A DNA stretch of 64,000 nucleotides from CAADGU01 sp964581605 (GTDB lineage Bacteria; Chloroflexota; Anaerolineae; Promineifilales; Promineifilaceae): the NCBI GenBank assembly GCA_964581605.1, contig CAZOPF010000005.1, positions 1-64,000 of the forward strand, given 5' to 3'. Position numbers and translations under genes: made by a program. The notes under the pieces are model-generated. The model ran no database searches and was not told the DNA's origin. It saw nothing but the letters and a program-made list of their open reading frames with translations. Shown here piece after piece: positions 47,227 to 57,011 of this stretch (position 1 is its first letter; each line of letters opens with the position of its first letter).

Positions 47227-48654
47227 TTACGAACCTGGCTGCTCAGTAATTTGGAATTCCTGATTAAGCACACGGAAAACGGCCGTGCCCCCCGGCGGGC
47301 GCTGGTAGGTAACAAAAAATTGAACTGTCTGGCCTGGCGCCACTGTCCAGGGCAGTGGGGGATTGGTGGAGAGCAGCAGGTAAACGGCACCATCCGGCGA
47401 GGTGAGTTGAATGTCTGATTCAGTGATAATCAACGGCTGGCTGCCCAGGTTGGTAATTTGCCCGCCCAGATTGAGGCTGGTAAGGTCGTTTGATACCTCA
47501 GCCCGAAAGACGGAGATGCTGGCCCCTTGCACGGCCGTTTCCCCGCCCGTAAAGGGCAAGGTGATAAACACCTGCGCGCCGGTGTCCTGATTGGTGACAA
47601 TCCAGCTAACCGTTTCGCTGTCTAACCCCAACGGCACCTGATAGCCGGCCGTCGCCTGGGCGGTCTGGTTGGCATTGAGGAAACCGTTCAAAATGGGGTA
47701 ATTGCCAGATTGGGAAGCGGCCGGGTTCAGGGCATAGCGGTTGCCCAATTCATCTACCAGGGTCATTTGCAGGGTACTGCTGTCCAGGGCGGTCAGCCCC
47801 ACGTTTTGGATGGTGTAATCCACCTGAAAAAAGGCGAAACCGGCCGGTATCTCCGGGCGGTCAGCAATGTAAATGGCGGAATCAGCCGTGATCTGCACAT
47901 TATCCAGTTGGGCTGTTTCGCCAATGTTAACCACATTTTCCGGCGCGTTTTCAGCTTCAGCGGTGAGGGCACGGCCGCGCACCACCAATCGGTCGCTGCC
48001 ATCAGACTTGAGCAAAATGAGGGTGATGCCCGGTGACTGTTGGGTGTATACGGAGCGGTCGTCCGGGGGGGCAAGCGTGCGTTCAAAGAAGGTGAAGGTG
48101 AAACTGGTACGGCCGTTAGTGATCAACTGAATTTGATCACCCGGCGTTAACTGTGTCAACACTCCTTCATTGGTTTCTGTGTCTGGCAAACCGAGGACGT
48201 AATTGACGACTGTGTCTTTAACCCAGGAGGCTTCGCCTGCGTTGGTGGCACTGGGTGTCCAAACGCCGTCGGCACCAATGGTGTCGGTTTTTACATCAAA
48301 CTCTTGCCCACCCACTTGTAGGAGAATGGGCGTGCCCAGTGTGACGGAAATGGCCCCGGCGCTGCTAACAACTTGCACCTGAGGTTGGCTGGTAGGCAGG
48401 CTGGTCAGGGCGGTGGGGGTGGGCGGGGGTGTAGGCGTGGCCGTATCTCCATCACGCCATCTGTCTACGGCAAACAAAAGAGCGGCCGCCACAACGACAC
48501 ACATGGCACACACCAGGGCGAGGCCGCCGATGATGGCAATGAGCAGCAACGGGGTGTTCTGGCGTAGGCTGGAAAACCGGGATTGTGCGGTAGATGATTC
48601 TTCCGCAGAGGATGACGCTTCGGCGGCGGCTTCTTCTGTTGGCTCGATGGACAT
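47227..48654 (-). CDS. Membrane-anchored extracellular protein with DUF4352-like beta domains
   Basis: 475 residues: a ~30-residue Glu/Ala/Ser-rich cytoplasmic N-terminus, one membrane helix (about 36-60), a Pro/Thr linker (TATPTPPPTPTALTSLPTSQ) and then outward-facing domains. Two stretches have DUF4352-like character: VNIGETAQLDNVQITADSA..FFQVDYTIQNVG.. and VFRAEVSNDLTSLNLGGQITNLGSQPLII.. . No catalytic motif is visible. Start ATG 48654 is the one preceding the acidic N-terminus; a frame start at 48711 overlaps a hairpin. It follows the Calx-beta protein gene, suggesting two surface proteins expressed together. Confidence 0.72.
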   Translation of the reverse strand: MSIEPTEEAAAEASSSAEESSTAQSRFSSLRQNTPLLLIAIIGGLALVCAMCVVVAAALLFAVDRWRDGDTATPTPPPTPTALTSLPTSQPQVQVVSSAGAISVTLGTPILLQVGGQEFDVKTDTIGADGVWTPSATNAGEASWVKDTVVNYVLGLPDTETNEGVLTQLTPGDQIQLITNGRTSFTFTFFERTLAPPDDRSVYTQQSPGITLILLKSDGSDRLVVRGRALTAEAENAPENVVNIGETAQLDNVQITADSAIYIADRPEIPAGFAFFQVDYTIQNVGLTALDSSTLQMTLVDELGNRYALNPAASQSGNYPILNGFLNANQTAQATAGYQVPLGLDSETVSWIVTNQDTGAQVFITLPFTGGETAVQGASISVFRAEVSNDLTSLNLGGQITNLGSQPLIITESDIQLTSPDGAVYLLLSTNPPLPWTVAPGQTVQFFVTYQRPPGGTAVFRVLNQEFQITEQPGS

Positions 48655-48667
48655 AAAATAAGTGATG

Positions 48668-48714
48668 GGAGTGGAGGCTTCAGCCGGCATAGCTCCAGCT
48701 AAAGCCTCCACTCC
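48668..48714. repeat. GGAGTGGAGGCTT hairpin between two surface-protein genes
   Basis: Arms GGAGTGGAGGCTT (48668-48680) and AAGCCTCCACTCC (48702-48714), perfect over 13 bp, with a 21-base loop that contains a smaller AGCT-CC-AGCT hairpin. Same general build (outer GGAG...CTCC) as the elements at 3445, 57543 and 63838. Confidence 0.75.
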
Positions 48715-48720
48715 GAACCG

Positions 48721-50577
48721 CTATGGAATCCCAATGGGCAATATACCAGGCGCAACGCGGATCAGCACCTGATCGGTAGATTGGGTGATAACCTGGCTGT
48801 AACTGAGAAAGGGCACCACGATGCGTACAGCGCCGGATGCCTGAACTTCAAAATGAATCATACCCGCTTCATTGGTCTGGCCGTAGGAGAGCAATTCCCC
48901 GGTGGCATTATCAAACAGGGCGACATCTACACCCATAATGCCTTCGGTCTGTTCGGGCAGGTAATTATTATTGCTATCAAAGAAGATGGTGACGTCAATG
49001 CTCACCAGTTGGCCGCTGGACACGGCCGTAGCCGTCGGCAGCGGCTGCACATTGACCAGCGGCGGTGGCACTGGCGTGGGGATAAAATCAGCCGGGTTAA
49101 TGGGCGTAGGGGTCGGGAACGGGGTAGGGAAGGCAATGGTGGGCATGGGTGTAGGTGTGAAGAACGTGCCCCCCCCGCCGCCACTGCCCGGCGGTGTGGG
49201 TGTGGCCGTATGGGTAGGAGTGGGGGTAGGTGTGGCCACAAGCTGCGTACACGTTAATGTATAGGTGTGTTGCGACGCCTCTTCCAGCGGGGGCACGTTT
49301 ACCGGCCCCACCTGGATGAACAGCCAGCCAGTATAGGTAGACAGGTAAGAGACCAGGCTGCCCAGGTTGCCTATTTCTTTGTCGTCATTGCCAATCCAGG
49401 GGTTAAACGGATTGGTGTTGGCATCGTACAAAATGATGTTGGTGTCGGCGGCCGAGCCGGCGGGAATGGTGGTTTCGCAGGTGTAGAAAATGCCCGGCTT
49501 CACCCAGAGCCGAAACGTGTCGGTATCCTGGTGGCTGCCCAGAGTGGGGATAAAGTTCAACGATACAGTCTCGTTGACCACAATCAGGCAGGCCTGGTCA
49601 AAGGTGCTGTTGAATTCGCAGGCGTCTGCGCCGGAGGGGAAAGCAGGCGGTGGTGTGAGGGTTGGTTCCAGAAAACGGCTGACTTCAAAGCAGTAAGTCT
49701 TGTCTACCGGGTCGCCGGGAATGGTGTTGATGACGCGGGCAAAGTAAAAGCCGTTGGTGTTGGCGGTGAAGGTAACGCTGGAGCTACGGCCGCCCGGCGT
49801 TTCATCATCATTTTCGGCGATGAGATTCTGGTTGGTGTTGAAGACTTGCAGTTGGGTGTCTAGCCCGGCCGCCAGATCGCGGGTGAAAACGCGGTAGGAA
49901 ATACCCGCCTGCCCCCACCAGCGGAAGAAATCTTGGTCGCCAGGGGGGTAAAACGTCAGGCTGCATCGGGCCGCGCCGCCTGCGTCTACGTTGCTGGCCT
50001 CATTGAAGGTATTGTTAGGTTCTAACGCATCCGCAAAGATGGGCGCGCCGCCGGTAGCGGTGGGGGTGGCTGTGAAGTTGGTATTGATAATGCGGATGGA
50101 AGATGTGAATTGAGCGGAGTTCAGGGTAGCGTTGATAGGGCTGTACAGGACAAAATTGAAATAGCGATCAACCAGTGATGTGTTGTTGGCGATAGTTTGA
50201 ATGGTTATATCTTGAAAAATAGGGGAGCTGTTGGTAAAGGTGATAATGCCACTGATGGCCACATAATCCTGCCCGGCTACGGCCGTTACGGGAAAAGTGG
50301 TATATCGCACACTGGCCGGTGTGCCTGCGGGTGGTTGCACATTTAATTGAATTCTTACCGTAACCGGGCTGCCTTCGTTTGTGGAGTAACTGGTGGCCCC
50401 CATAGAAATAATGGGAGTCTGGTAGTAAGCCGCGACTGGTGCCGCCGCGGCTGGTGCTGCCGCGGCCGTTTTTTGGGTGTGGAGTTGGAAAGCAACGAGA
50501 GTGCCAAATGCCAGCAGACAAAGGATCAGTAAGAGAAAGCGGTGAGGCAATCTGGATTGAACTAAAACATGTTTCAT
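48721..50577 (-). CDS. Secreted multidomain protein: Calx-beta, two PPC-like domains, Pro-rich linkers, SdrD-B-like end
   Basis: 618 residues. Signal sequence (about 10-40), a Calx-beta domain (GATSYSTNEGSPVTVRIQLN, YTTFPVTAVAGQDYVAISGIITF), two pre-peptidase C-terminal (PPC)-like beta domains (DALEPNNTFNEASNVD..CSLTFYPPGDQDFFRWWG and CEFNSTFDQACLIVVNETVS..HQDTDTFRLWV), a Pro/Thr/Gly linker (TPTPTPTHTATPTPPGSGGG) and a final SdrD-B-like domain (DVTIFFDSNNNYLPEQTEGI..VDVALFDNATGELLSYGQT). A surface or matrix protein, perhaps calcium binding. A promoter with a good -10 lies upstream at 50622-50651. No LPxTG end was seen. Confidence 0.8.
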   Translation of the reverse strand: MKHVLVQSRLPHRFLLLILCLLAFGTLVAFQLHTQKTAAAAPAAAAPVAAYYQTPIISMGATSYSTNEGSPVTVRIQLNVQPPAGTPASVRYTTFPVTAVAGQDYVAISGIITFTNSSPIFQDITIQTIANNTSLVDRYFNFVLYSPINATLNSAQFTSSIRIINTNFTATPTATGGAPIFADALEPNNTFNEASNVDAGGAARCSLTFYPPGDQDFFRWWGQAGISYRVFTRDLAAGLDTQLQVFNTNQNLIAENDDETPGGRSSSVTFTANTNGFYFARVINTIPGDPVDKTYCFEVSRFLEPTLTPPPAFPSGADACEFNSTFDQACLIVVNETVSLNFIPTLGSHQDTDTFRLWVKPGIFYTCETTIPAGSAADTNIILYDANTNPFNPWIGNDDKEIGNLGSLVSYLSTYTGWLFIQVGPVNVPPLEEASQHTYTLTCTQLVATPTPTPTHTATPTPPGSGGGGGTFFTPTPMPTIAFPTPFPTPTPINPADFIPTPVPPPLVNVQPLPTATAVSSGQLVSIDVTIFFDSNNNYLPEQTEGIMGVDVALFDNATGELLSYGQTNEAGMIHFEVQASGAVRIVVPFLSYSQVITQSTDQVLIRVAPGILPIGIP

Positions 50578-50621
50578 AGAGTTTGAAACCATTTGATAGG
50601 GATACCCTGATTCCAGTTTGG

Positions 50622-50651
50622 ATTATATAGTAGGGGGGAAGGGTGTAGCAA
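50622..50651 (-). promoter_or_regulatory. Promoter of Calx-beta protein gene
   Basis: On the minus strand: TTGCTA (50651-50646), 18-base spacer, TATAAT (50627-50622). About 45 bases before the ATG at 50577. Confidence 0.6.
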
Positions 50652-50713
50652 ATGGGGGTGAAAGTGGCTGGTGTTTTGAGTTGTGAGATCAACGGTCGTA
50701 CAATCCCCCGCCT

Positions 50714-51451
50714 ATGAATGAGATGACGCGCTGGCCGGTGGGCACGGCCGTACCCCTTTTACCGCCAGATGAACTGCATGTGTGGTGTGTGCGGCTGGCA
50801 CGGCCCCCGGCGGCCGTCTCCGCTCTTTTCACCATCCTCTCATCAGACGAGCAGGCGCGGGCGGCAAAATTCCATTTTGCTGAAGACCGGGCGCATTATG
50901 TGGTGGGGCGGGCCACCCTGCGGCTGCTTCTTGGCAGGTATGAAGGTGTAGAGCCAACGGCCGTTACCTTCCACTATAGTCTGCACGGCAAACCGGCCAT
51001 GATGGGCAGCGACTTGCGCTTCAATGTCTCTCATGCCGCGGGCGTGGCGCTGCTGGCCTTTGCACGTGGGCACGAGGTGGGGGTGGATGTGGAGGCGGTG
51101 CGGCCGTTGCCAGATGCCCACCGGGTAGCAAAGCGTTTTTTTGCGGCCGCCGAGTATGAGGCGTATACGGCCGTGCCCGATGCGCAAAAACCGCACGCCT
51201 TTTTTAACTGTTGGACGCGCAAAGAAGCATTTATCAAGGCGATAGGCGAGGGGCTGTCTTGCCCATTGAAATCATTTGAAGTAACGCTGCGGCCAGATGA
51301 ACCAGCGCAGCTGCTTTATGTGCGCGGCCGCCAGACGGAGGCGGCCGGTTGGCAACTGCACGCACTAGAGCCGCTGCCCGGTTTTGTGGGCGCGGTGCTC
51401 GCCGAACGGGGGGCCTGGCAGTTGCATTGCTGGCAGTGGCCGGATGCGTGA
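50714..51451 (+). CDS. 4'-phosphopantetheinyl transferase (Sfp type)
   Basis: 245 residues. Transfers phosphopantetheine from CoA to carrier proteins. Sfp-family blocks: HYVVGRATLRLLLG, DLRFNVSHAAGVALLAFA, EVGVDVEAVRP (metal Asp-x-Glu) and FFNCWTRKEAFIKAIGEGL (Trp-x-x-Lys-Glu). Size is that of broad-range Sfp rather than AcpS. There is no polyketide or NRPS cluster next to it; it may serve fatty acid or lipid synthesis. Convergent with the dihydropyrimidinase gene, three bases apart. Confidence 0.93.
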   Translation: MNEMTRWPVGTAVPLLPPDELHVWCVRLARPPAAVSALFTILSSDEQARAAKFHFAEDRAHYVVGRATLRLLLGRYEGVEPTAVTFHYSLHGKPAMMGSDLRFNVSHAAGVALLAFARGHEVGVDVEAVRPLPDAHRVAKRFFAAAEYEAYTAVPDAQKPHAFFNCWTRKEAFIKAIGEGLSCPLKSFEVTLRPDEPAQLLYVRGRQTEAAGWQLHALEPLPGFVGAVLAERGAWQLHCWQWPDA

Positions 51452-51454
51452 AAA

Positions 51455-52807
51455 TTAAATCCGCAGATAACGGCCGTAACCAGCCGCTACCTGCAATTCG
51501 CCATCGGCCACTACCACCTGACCGCGAATGAGAGTAGATTGCACACGGCCGTGTAATGTCAACCCCTCATATGGCGTCCAATCGGCCATCTCATGCAGCG
51601 ATTGGGTTGTTACCATCCAGGTGGCATCAGGGTCAAATATAACCACATCGGCATCAAACTGAGGCGCAATATGCCCCTTTCTGGCCAGGCCCATGAGCCG
51701 TGCCGGGGTGGTGCAGCACAGTTCCACCCACTGCATGGGGGTGATCAACCCCTGGCGCACCCCCTGTGAATAAAGGGCCGCCAGCCGCATTTCAATGGAA
51801 GGCACACCACCCGGAATCTGGCTGTAATTAGCCAGCCCCGTCTCTTTTTCGGCGCGGGTAAAGGGGCAGTGATCGGTGGTAATCACCTGCAAATCACCCC
51901 GACTCAGGGCAGCCCACAGTGCCGCCTGCTCCTGCTCATCCCGGATTGGTGGTGAGCAAACAGGCAGCGCTCCTTCAATGCCAGGCTGGTCATATACCTC
52001 TTGCGTCAGGAAAAGATATTGCGGACACGTCTCGGCCGTCACCGGCAACCCACGCGCTCGCGCCGCCGCAATCCGCGCCACGGCCGCCCCACAGGAAACA
52101 TGAAAAATATGCACCGGTACGCCCACAAAGGTGGCAATATCAATCACGCGCCCGGTTGCCTCCGCTTCAAACAAGGCCGGACGGCTGCGCGGGTGCCAGT
52201 GCGGGCTGGTACGGCCGTTTGCCACATTATCGGCGACCAACGCCAGGATCACATCCCAATTCTCGGCATGAACAACGGGCAGGCCGCCGATTTGGTGTAC
52301 GGCCGTGAGTGCGCGGAGCAGTTGCCCATCATCCAGGCGATGCCCGTAAGCCATATACAATTTGAAACTGGTGCAGCCCGCGGCATAGGCAGCCGGAACC
52401 TGATCTAACCTGGCAATATCGGCAGGAGTGATGGTCATGTGCAGGCCATAATCCACCACCACACGTGGGTCGGCCAGGGCACGGCGGGCAGCAATGGCCG
52501 CCGGCATCGTTTCGTCGGGCGCTGTTTCCACAAAATCAATGATGCTGGTGGTGCCCCCACAAGCGGCCGCTACCGTGCCGGTGTAAAAGTCATCGGTGGA
52601 AACAAAACGGCCGATGGGCATTTGCAAATGGACGTGCATATCTACCCCACCGGGAATGATCAGTTTGCCCGCCGCATCAATCTCGCGCTGCCCGTGCAGC
52701 CCTGACCCCACCGCCACAATCGTTTCACCGTTAATGGCAACATCGGCTGGAGCGTGGGTTACGGCCGTGACAACCGTCCCATTTTTGATAACCAGATCAA
52801 ACGCCAT
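51455..52807 (-). CDS. Dihydropyrimidinase / D-hydantoinase
   Basis: 450 residues of the cyclic amidohydrolase family: LVIKNGTVVTAV, GGVDMHVHLQMPIG (two metal His), GCTSFKLYMAYG with the Lys that is carbamylated, PVVHAEN, HIFHVSC, TTDHCPFTRAEK (metal Asp) and TTPARLMGL. The CTSFKLYMAY and CPF motifs favour dihydropyrimidinase/hydantoinase over allantoinase or dihydroorotase. It opens dihydrouracil or hydantoin rings. AGGT precedes the ATG. It lies six bases after a TauE/SafE permease gene, so the two are probably cotranscribed. Confidence 0.92.
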   Translation of the reverse strand: MAFDLVIKNGTVVTAVTHAPADVAINGETIVAVGSGLHGQREIDAAGKLIIPGGVDMHVHLQMPIGRFVSTDDFYTGTVAAACGGTTSIIDFVETAPDETMPAAIAARRALADPRVVVDYGLHMTITPADIARLDQVPAAYAAGCTSFKLYMAYGHRLDDGQLLRALTAVHQIGGLPVVHAENWDVILALVADNVANGRTSPHWHPRSRPALFEAEATGRVIDIATFVGVPVHIFHVSCGAAVARIAAARARGLPVTAETCPQYLFLTQEVYDQPGIEGALPVCSPPIRDEQEQAALWAALSRGDLQVITTDHCPFTRAEKETGLANYSQIPGGVPSIEMRLAALYSQGVRQGLITPMQWVELCCTTPARLMGLARKGHIAPQFDADVVIFDPDATWMVTTQSLHEMADWTPYEGLTLHGRVQSTLIRGQVVVADGELQVAAGYGRYLRI

Positions 52808-52813
52808 ATCTAC

Positions 52814-53578
52814 CTATCTCACCAGATAAATAAGTGCCACCGCCACGCCGATAATCACGACCACACGGCGCAGGCTGGCCGGTTTGATGCGGCTGGCTAA
52901 CCGGCCGCCCATCACACCACCTGCTAACGCCCCAACCGCCATCACCAGGGCCGCCGCCCACACCACCTGCCCGGAAAAGAGAAAAAAGATGGCGGCCGTT
53001 ACGTTGATGCTAAAAGCAATGGCCTGTTTGAGGGCATTTAAGCGGGTGAGGTTGTCATCCAGAAAAAGCCCTAACACGGCCAACACCATCACGCTTACCC
53101 CGGCTCCAAAGTAACCACCATAGACGGCCGCCAGCCCCACCGGCAGAATAACCCAGGCTTCATTGGCGGCCATTGTCCCTTTTTGCTCCCGACGACGCAC
53201 CAGCCAGGCACGCAGCCGTTCCTGCACGGCCAACAGACCGGAAGCCATTAAGATGAGATATGGCACCAACTCCTGGAATACCCGCTCTTCTGTTTGCAAA
53301 AGCAAAACTGCCCCCACAATGCCGCCCACCACACCGGCGGGCAGCGTCAGCCACAACCGCCGCCGCTGCCCGTGCAGCTCTTGGGCCTGCCCCATTGTCG
53401 CCCCCAGATAACCTGGCGAGAGGGCAACTGTATTGGTGATATTGGCGCTGATGGGGGGGATGCCGGCTGCCACCAGAATGGGAAAAGTGATTAAGGTGCC
53501 GCCGCCTGCCAGAGCATTCACCGCTCCGGCAGCTACGGCCGCTAATGCTATCAGAATAAATTCCATGCCTGTGATCAT
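52814..53578 (-). CDS. TauE/SafE (TSUP) family permease
   Basis: 254 residues, about eight hydrophobic helices in two halves. LAAVAAGAVNALAGGGTLITFPILVAAGIPPISANITNTVAL is the family's first repeat and AAVYGGYFGAGVSVMVLAVLGLFLDDNLTRLNALKQ the second. Such permeases move sulfite, sulfoacetate, taurine or other small anions. Start at 53578 (AAGGAG upstream) or 53566. Leads the unit with dihydropyrimidinase, so a uracil- or hydantoin-degradation product is a possible cargo (inference). Confidence 0.9.
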   Translation of the reverse strand: MITGMEFILIALAAVAAGAVNALAGGGTLITFPILVAAGIPPISANITNTVALSPGYLGATMGQAQELHGQRRRLWLTLPAGVVGGIVGAVLLLQTEERVFQELVPYLILMASGLLAVQERLRAWLVRRREQKGTMAANEAWVILPVGLAAVYGGYFGAGVSVMVLAVLGLFLDDNLTRLNALKQAIAFSINVTAAIFFLFSGQVVWAAALVMAVGALAGGVMGGRLASRIKPASLRRVVVIIGVAVALIYLVR

Positions 53579-53705
53579 TGGTGTGCTGCACTCCTTTGCC
53601 GGAGATATGCAATTGTAGCCTGGGTGAGGAGGGAGGGGGAGGGGGCGAGGAAGAGAAAGTGGAGATTGGAGATGGCGCCATCTCCAATCTCTCATTAGCA
53701 AAAAA

Positions 53706-54086
53706 TCAGGACACGGCCGCAGCCGACAACACCTCGTGCAAACTGTTCATCAGCTCTTCAAAGGAAGCCGGTTTGCACAGATATTTGTTAGCACCGGCGG
53801 CCAGCCCTTCGGCCACCGCCTCCCGCTGAGTCTTGCCACTGAGCATGATCACAGGCAGCACGGCCGTTGCCGGATTGGCACGCAGCTTCTTGCACACCGT
53901 AATCCCATCCATATCTGGCATCATCACATCCAGAATCACGGCATCTGGCGGTGTTTCGTCAATCATATCCAACGCTTCTTCGCCATCTCTGGCTTCCTGA
54001 ACGGCATACCCCCCTATTTCTAGCATTTGCCCTATCAGGTCACGCAGGGCCGGTTCATCGTCTACCACAAGAATTGAGAATGTCAC
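53706..54086 (-). CDS. Single-domain response regulator
   Basis: 126 residues: VTFSILVVDDEPALRDLI (acidic pair), AVILDVMMPDMDGI (phosphoacceptor Asp), VIMLSGKTQREA (Ser/Thr) and KYLCKPASFEEL (Lys). No output domain. GTG 54086 is chosen because GAGGA lies at proper distance; an ATG ten codons earlier has no ribosome site. Monocistronic by spacing. Kinase partner not in the window. Confidence 0.87.
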   Translation of the reverse strand: MTFSILVVDDEPALRDLIGQMLEIGGYAVQEARDGEEALDMIDETPPDAVILDVMMPDMDGITVCKKLRANPATAVLPVIMLSGKTQREAVAEGLAAGANKYLCKPASFEELMNSLHEVLSAAAVS

Positions 54087-54210
54087 TTTTTGTTCCTCGG
54101 TTGGCGAAAAGCACATGAAACTACAGGCTTTCCCAATTGATATGATTTAATGGTGCGTATTATGGCATAAAGAAGGCGTGAATGACAGTAGGAAATTTTT
54201 CACGCTTTGG

Positions 54211-55080
54211 TCATGGTGAGACTGCCAGATCAGCCAGGAAAGTGGCAGGAATCCGGCAGGGCTGGCCAGTGGCCAGATCAACACAAACGGCCGTAATAAC
54301 TGCCCGTGCCACCACAGCCTGATCTTGAATGCGGGTGATGGTGGCGTGGCGCACGGCCGTTGCTCGCCTGATTTCTGACACAAAAGTAGAAACCGCCAAT
54401 TCGTCGCCGAACAGCGCTGGCTGCCTGTATTCCAGGCGATAACGCCGGGCCACAATGCCAAAACCGGCCGCCACCATACGCGGCATCGGCCAGCCGCTGG
54501 CGGACAATGCGGCTAACCCACAATCCTCGATATAACCCAGGTAGGTGGCATTGTTCACATGCCCGGCCGCATCCAAATCTCGCCATTTGACCGTTACCTT
54601 GTTGGTAAATGTGCCCAAGTTGGGTGGCTGTGCTGTCGGAAATGGTTCGCGGCGGGGCGCTTGCGCCGGCAGGCCTTCTGGCATGAAGGCCAGGATCATC
54701 TCTGGGGGAATGGAGACAGGCTGTAACGTCTGGCTGTCCAGAAATACCCAGTCGGTATGGGCCTGTGCTATCAATTCACCGCTTAGAGCGTGGCGGATTT
54801 CATAAGCACGGCGTGAGCGTACCCGGCGGAAATCTTGAACCCAGGTTTTAACAACGGCCGTATCACCATAATGAAGCGGCCGCAAAAATGTAATATCGGT
54901 TTCTCGAATGAGCCATTGTCGTTGGAGTTGTTGGTAACGGGCAATGTCATAACCGGCCGCGGCCGAAGCATCCAGCGCTGTCTCTTGCATATAACGCAAA
55001 TAGTTGGCATGGTTCACATGCCCATAAGCGTCACATTCATAGTGGCGGATGCGAAATGAGCGTTCGTAAGTGAGAGCCAT
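54211..55080 (-). CDS. Double-hotdog acyl-thioesterase-like protein
   Basis: 289 residues with two 4HBT hotdog domains, as in acyl-ACP thioesterases. Each half carries the catalytic signature: ECDAYGHVNHANYLRYMQE (about 15-33) and WRDLDAAGHVNNATYLGYIED (about 165-185), both with Asp and HVN. Each half also has the matching D(I/L)..RY / LEYRQP and (R/S)R(R)AT strands. Would release acyl groups from ACP or CoA. Length matches bacterial FatA-like enzymes. No fatty-acid gene adjoins. Confidence 0.88.
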   Translation of the reverse strand: MALTYERSFRIRHYECDAYGHVNHANYLRYMQETALDASAAAGYDIARYQQLQRQWLIRETDITFLRPLHYGDTAVVKTWVQDFRRVRSRRAYEIRHALSGELIAQAHTDWVFLDSQTLQPVSIPPEMILAFMPEGLPAQAPRREPFPTAQPPNLGTFTNKVTVKWRDLDAAGHVNNATYLGYIEDCGLAALSASGWPMPRMVAAGFGIVARRYRLEYRQPALFGDELAVSTFVSEIRRATAVRHATITRIQDQAVVARAVITAVCVDLATGQPCRIPATFLADLAVSP

Positions 55081-55103
55081 TGCTTAATTGGCGTGCCCTA
55101 GGG

Positions 55104-56891
55104 TTATTCCTGGCTGGCCGACGGCCGTTCCCAGGCCACATCACCCATAAACAGCGACCCACTCTCCGTCTGGTCAAACAGCAGGGCGATTTCGACGATC
55201 TGGCTCAGGTCAACGCCGGCAAAGTCGCTCAGTTGCCAGCGGATGGTGGTCATGGGGGCGCGCCCCGTAAACAAATCACCCGCCGAGAAAGAATCTTCCT
55301 CTACTTCGCCTGGTGGGAAAACCAGCGCCGGTTCGTTGGCACGGGTGGACACAACGGCCGTCCCGCCCGCCCGGTCCGTCAATTGCACGCTAAACGCCTG
55401 AGGCGCGCCCGTTTCGTTCAATGGGGAGAGGGGGTCAACGGCCGTGCGCAGGCTGAGGGTGGTGTAATCGCTCAAATCGCCGGCTTCTTCCGGCAGCGCG
55501 AAGCGCAGCGCCCCGCCCGGCTGCTCCCAGGAAACCACCACCAGCGACGGATTGCCTGGTATGGTCAGGTTCACCCGGCGGCACGGTTCGCTGCCCGGTA
55601 TCATGGCTGGCGTGTGAAAGCCAGCTTCACAGAAAAAAGTGGTTACACCTTCAGCAGTGACTGCACCACCAACGCGATTGGTGGTTAACTCGTCGGCGCT
55701 GGCCGGGATAAACAGCGTCTGCCGGTCAGCGGCCGGGGACAGGAAGGAGACACGCCCCGGTAAGCCAAACAGCGTATCCGGCGCCGGTGTTTGCACATCC
55801 AGCCCCATCTGAGCCATGGCTGCGTCTACCGCCTGGGCATCATCGCTGAAAACGGCCGTCAGGAAATCGGTGGCATAGTCGGTCAGAAAACCGCGCTGAG
55901 TCTCTTTGTCCAGCCGCGTGACGCAGTCTGGGCGGCCCGGAAATGTCCAATCAGCGGCCAGAATGGAATTGAAATAGTTGTGATTGGCCTGCTCCAGCCA
56001 GACGGACGTGGCCCAGGCGCTCTGGGTTGGATTCTGCCGCGCTCCTTCGTAAAAGTATTGCCCATCCTGCGTGATAACATCCCCATCACAGGCGGGCAAT
56101 AGGATGGCCATGGGCGCGTTGGCCCCGTTGGGTAATGTGAATGCGGGGGTAGGGGCAATCAGCAACAGCCCCTTTACCGGGCCATAGCCATGCCGGGCGG
56201 CCGCGTCTGGTTCTGTCAGCCCATCCCGATGCGCCAGCCAGACCACGCCATCGCCGCCGCGTGAATGGCCGAAGAAGGCAAGGTTGGTCAGGTCGGCACG
56301 GCCGTCTAACTCCACACCAAACTGGTTTTCCCCACCATTAACCGCTTCCACCAGCGCATCCAGATGCAGGCCAACAAGCTGACTCAACCGCTCACCCGGC
56401 GTCCCTTCGCCAAAACCAAAGGTATTCTCCGCGTTGGCATTGATAGAGAGCGCCACATACCCCTGCGCCGCCAGGTGGCTGATCAGGTAATCAAAACCCC
56501 GGTAGTTGGGCTGCTCAACTTCCGGCGCGCACGGCCAGACGTCTACGCTCATCTCATTCACCGGGCAGCCAGGGTGGGTGCCGTGAATGATCAGCACCAC
56601 CGGGTATGGCCCGTCCCCTTCCGGCGGCGCGGCGATAATCCCGTTCAGCTGCACCGGCATGTGGCGGAAGCGGCTGTCTTCAGGAAATCGTTCTTGCACA
56701 ATGGTGACTTCGCCCAGATTGTATTCAACGGCCTGGGGCACGGCCGTGTCTGTGTCTGGCACGGCCGTAGGCGCTGATGTGGGCGTTGTGGCCGGTGTAT
56801 CCGGCGGCACGCTGGTTGGCGGCGGCGAGGCACAAGCCATTAGAGCGAATAACAGACCAGCCAAAATAGAGATACGCAAATGAGCTACCAT
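55104..56891 (-). CDS. Lipoprotein alpha/beta-hydrolase
   Basis: 595 residues: lipoprotein signal with lipobox LMAC (about 18), a Pro/Thr linker, then an alpha/beta-hydrolase domain: VVLIIHGTHPGCPV (oxyanion), GFDYLISHLAAQGYVALSIN, NLAFFGHSRGGDGV (nucleophile Ser), LLPACDGDV (Asp), QANHNYFNS (His). After about residue 380 there is a beta-rich C-terminal half (RVNLTIPGNPSLVVVSWEQP, TTLSLRTAVDPLSP, TTIRWQLSDFAGVDLSQIVEIALLF) reminiscent of a carbohydrate-binding jelly roll. Start ATG 56891 has AAGGGAA upstream. An outward-facing esterase or lipase-like enzyme; substrate unknown. Confidence 0.85.
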   Translation of the reverse strand: MVAHLRISILAGLLFALMACASPPPTSVPPDTPATTPTSAPTAVPDTDTAVPQAVEYNLGEVTIVQERFPEDSRFRHMPVQLNGIIAAPPEGDGPYPVVLIIHGTHPGCPVNEMSVDVWPCAPEVEQPNYRGFDYLISHLAAQGYVALSINANAENTFGFGEGTPGERLSQLVGLHLDALVEAVNGGENQFGVELDGRADLTNLAFFGHSRGGDGVVWLAHRDGLTEPDAAARHGYGPVKGLLLIAPTPAFTLPNGANAPMAILLPACDGDVITQDGQYFYEGARQNPTQSAWATSVWLEQANHNYFNSILAADWTFPGRPDCVTRLDKETQRGFLTDYATDFLTAVFSDDAQAVDAAMAQMGLDVQTPAPDTLFGLPGRVSFLSPAADRQTLFIPASADELTTNRVGGAVTAEGVTTFFCEAGFHTPAMIPGSEPCRRVNLTIPGNPSLVVVSWEQPGGALRFALPEEAGDLSDYTTLSLRTAVDPLSPLNETGAPQAFSVQLTDRAGGTAVVSTRANEPALVFPPGEVEEDSFSAGDLFTGRAPMTTIRWQLSDFAGVDLSQIVEIALLFDQTESGSLFMGDVAWERPSASQE

Positions 56892-57011
56892 AACGATTCC
56901 CTTTTGTCGTAAAAAGTAAAACGTGATGGGTGACACGTGATGCATGAAACCTTTCTGGTCACGCATCACCTATCACCCATCACGCCATAAATTCACCTGA
57001 ATTCCCAGGTG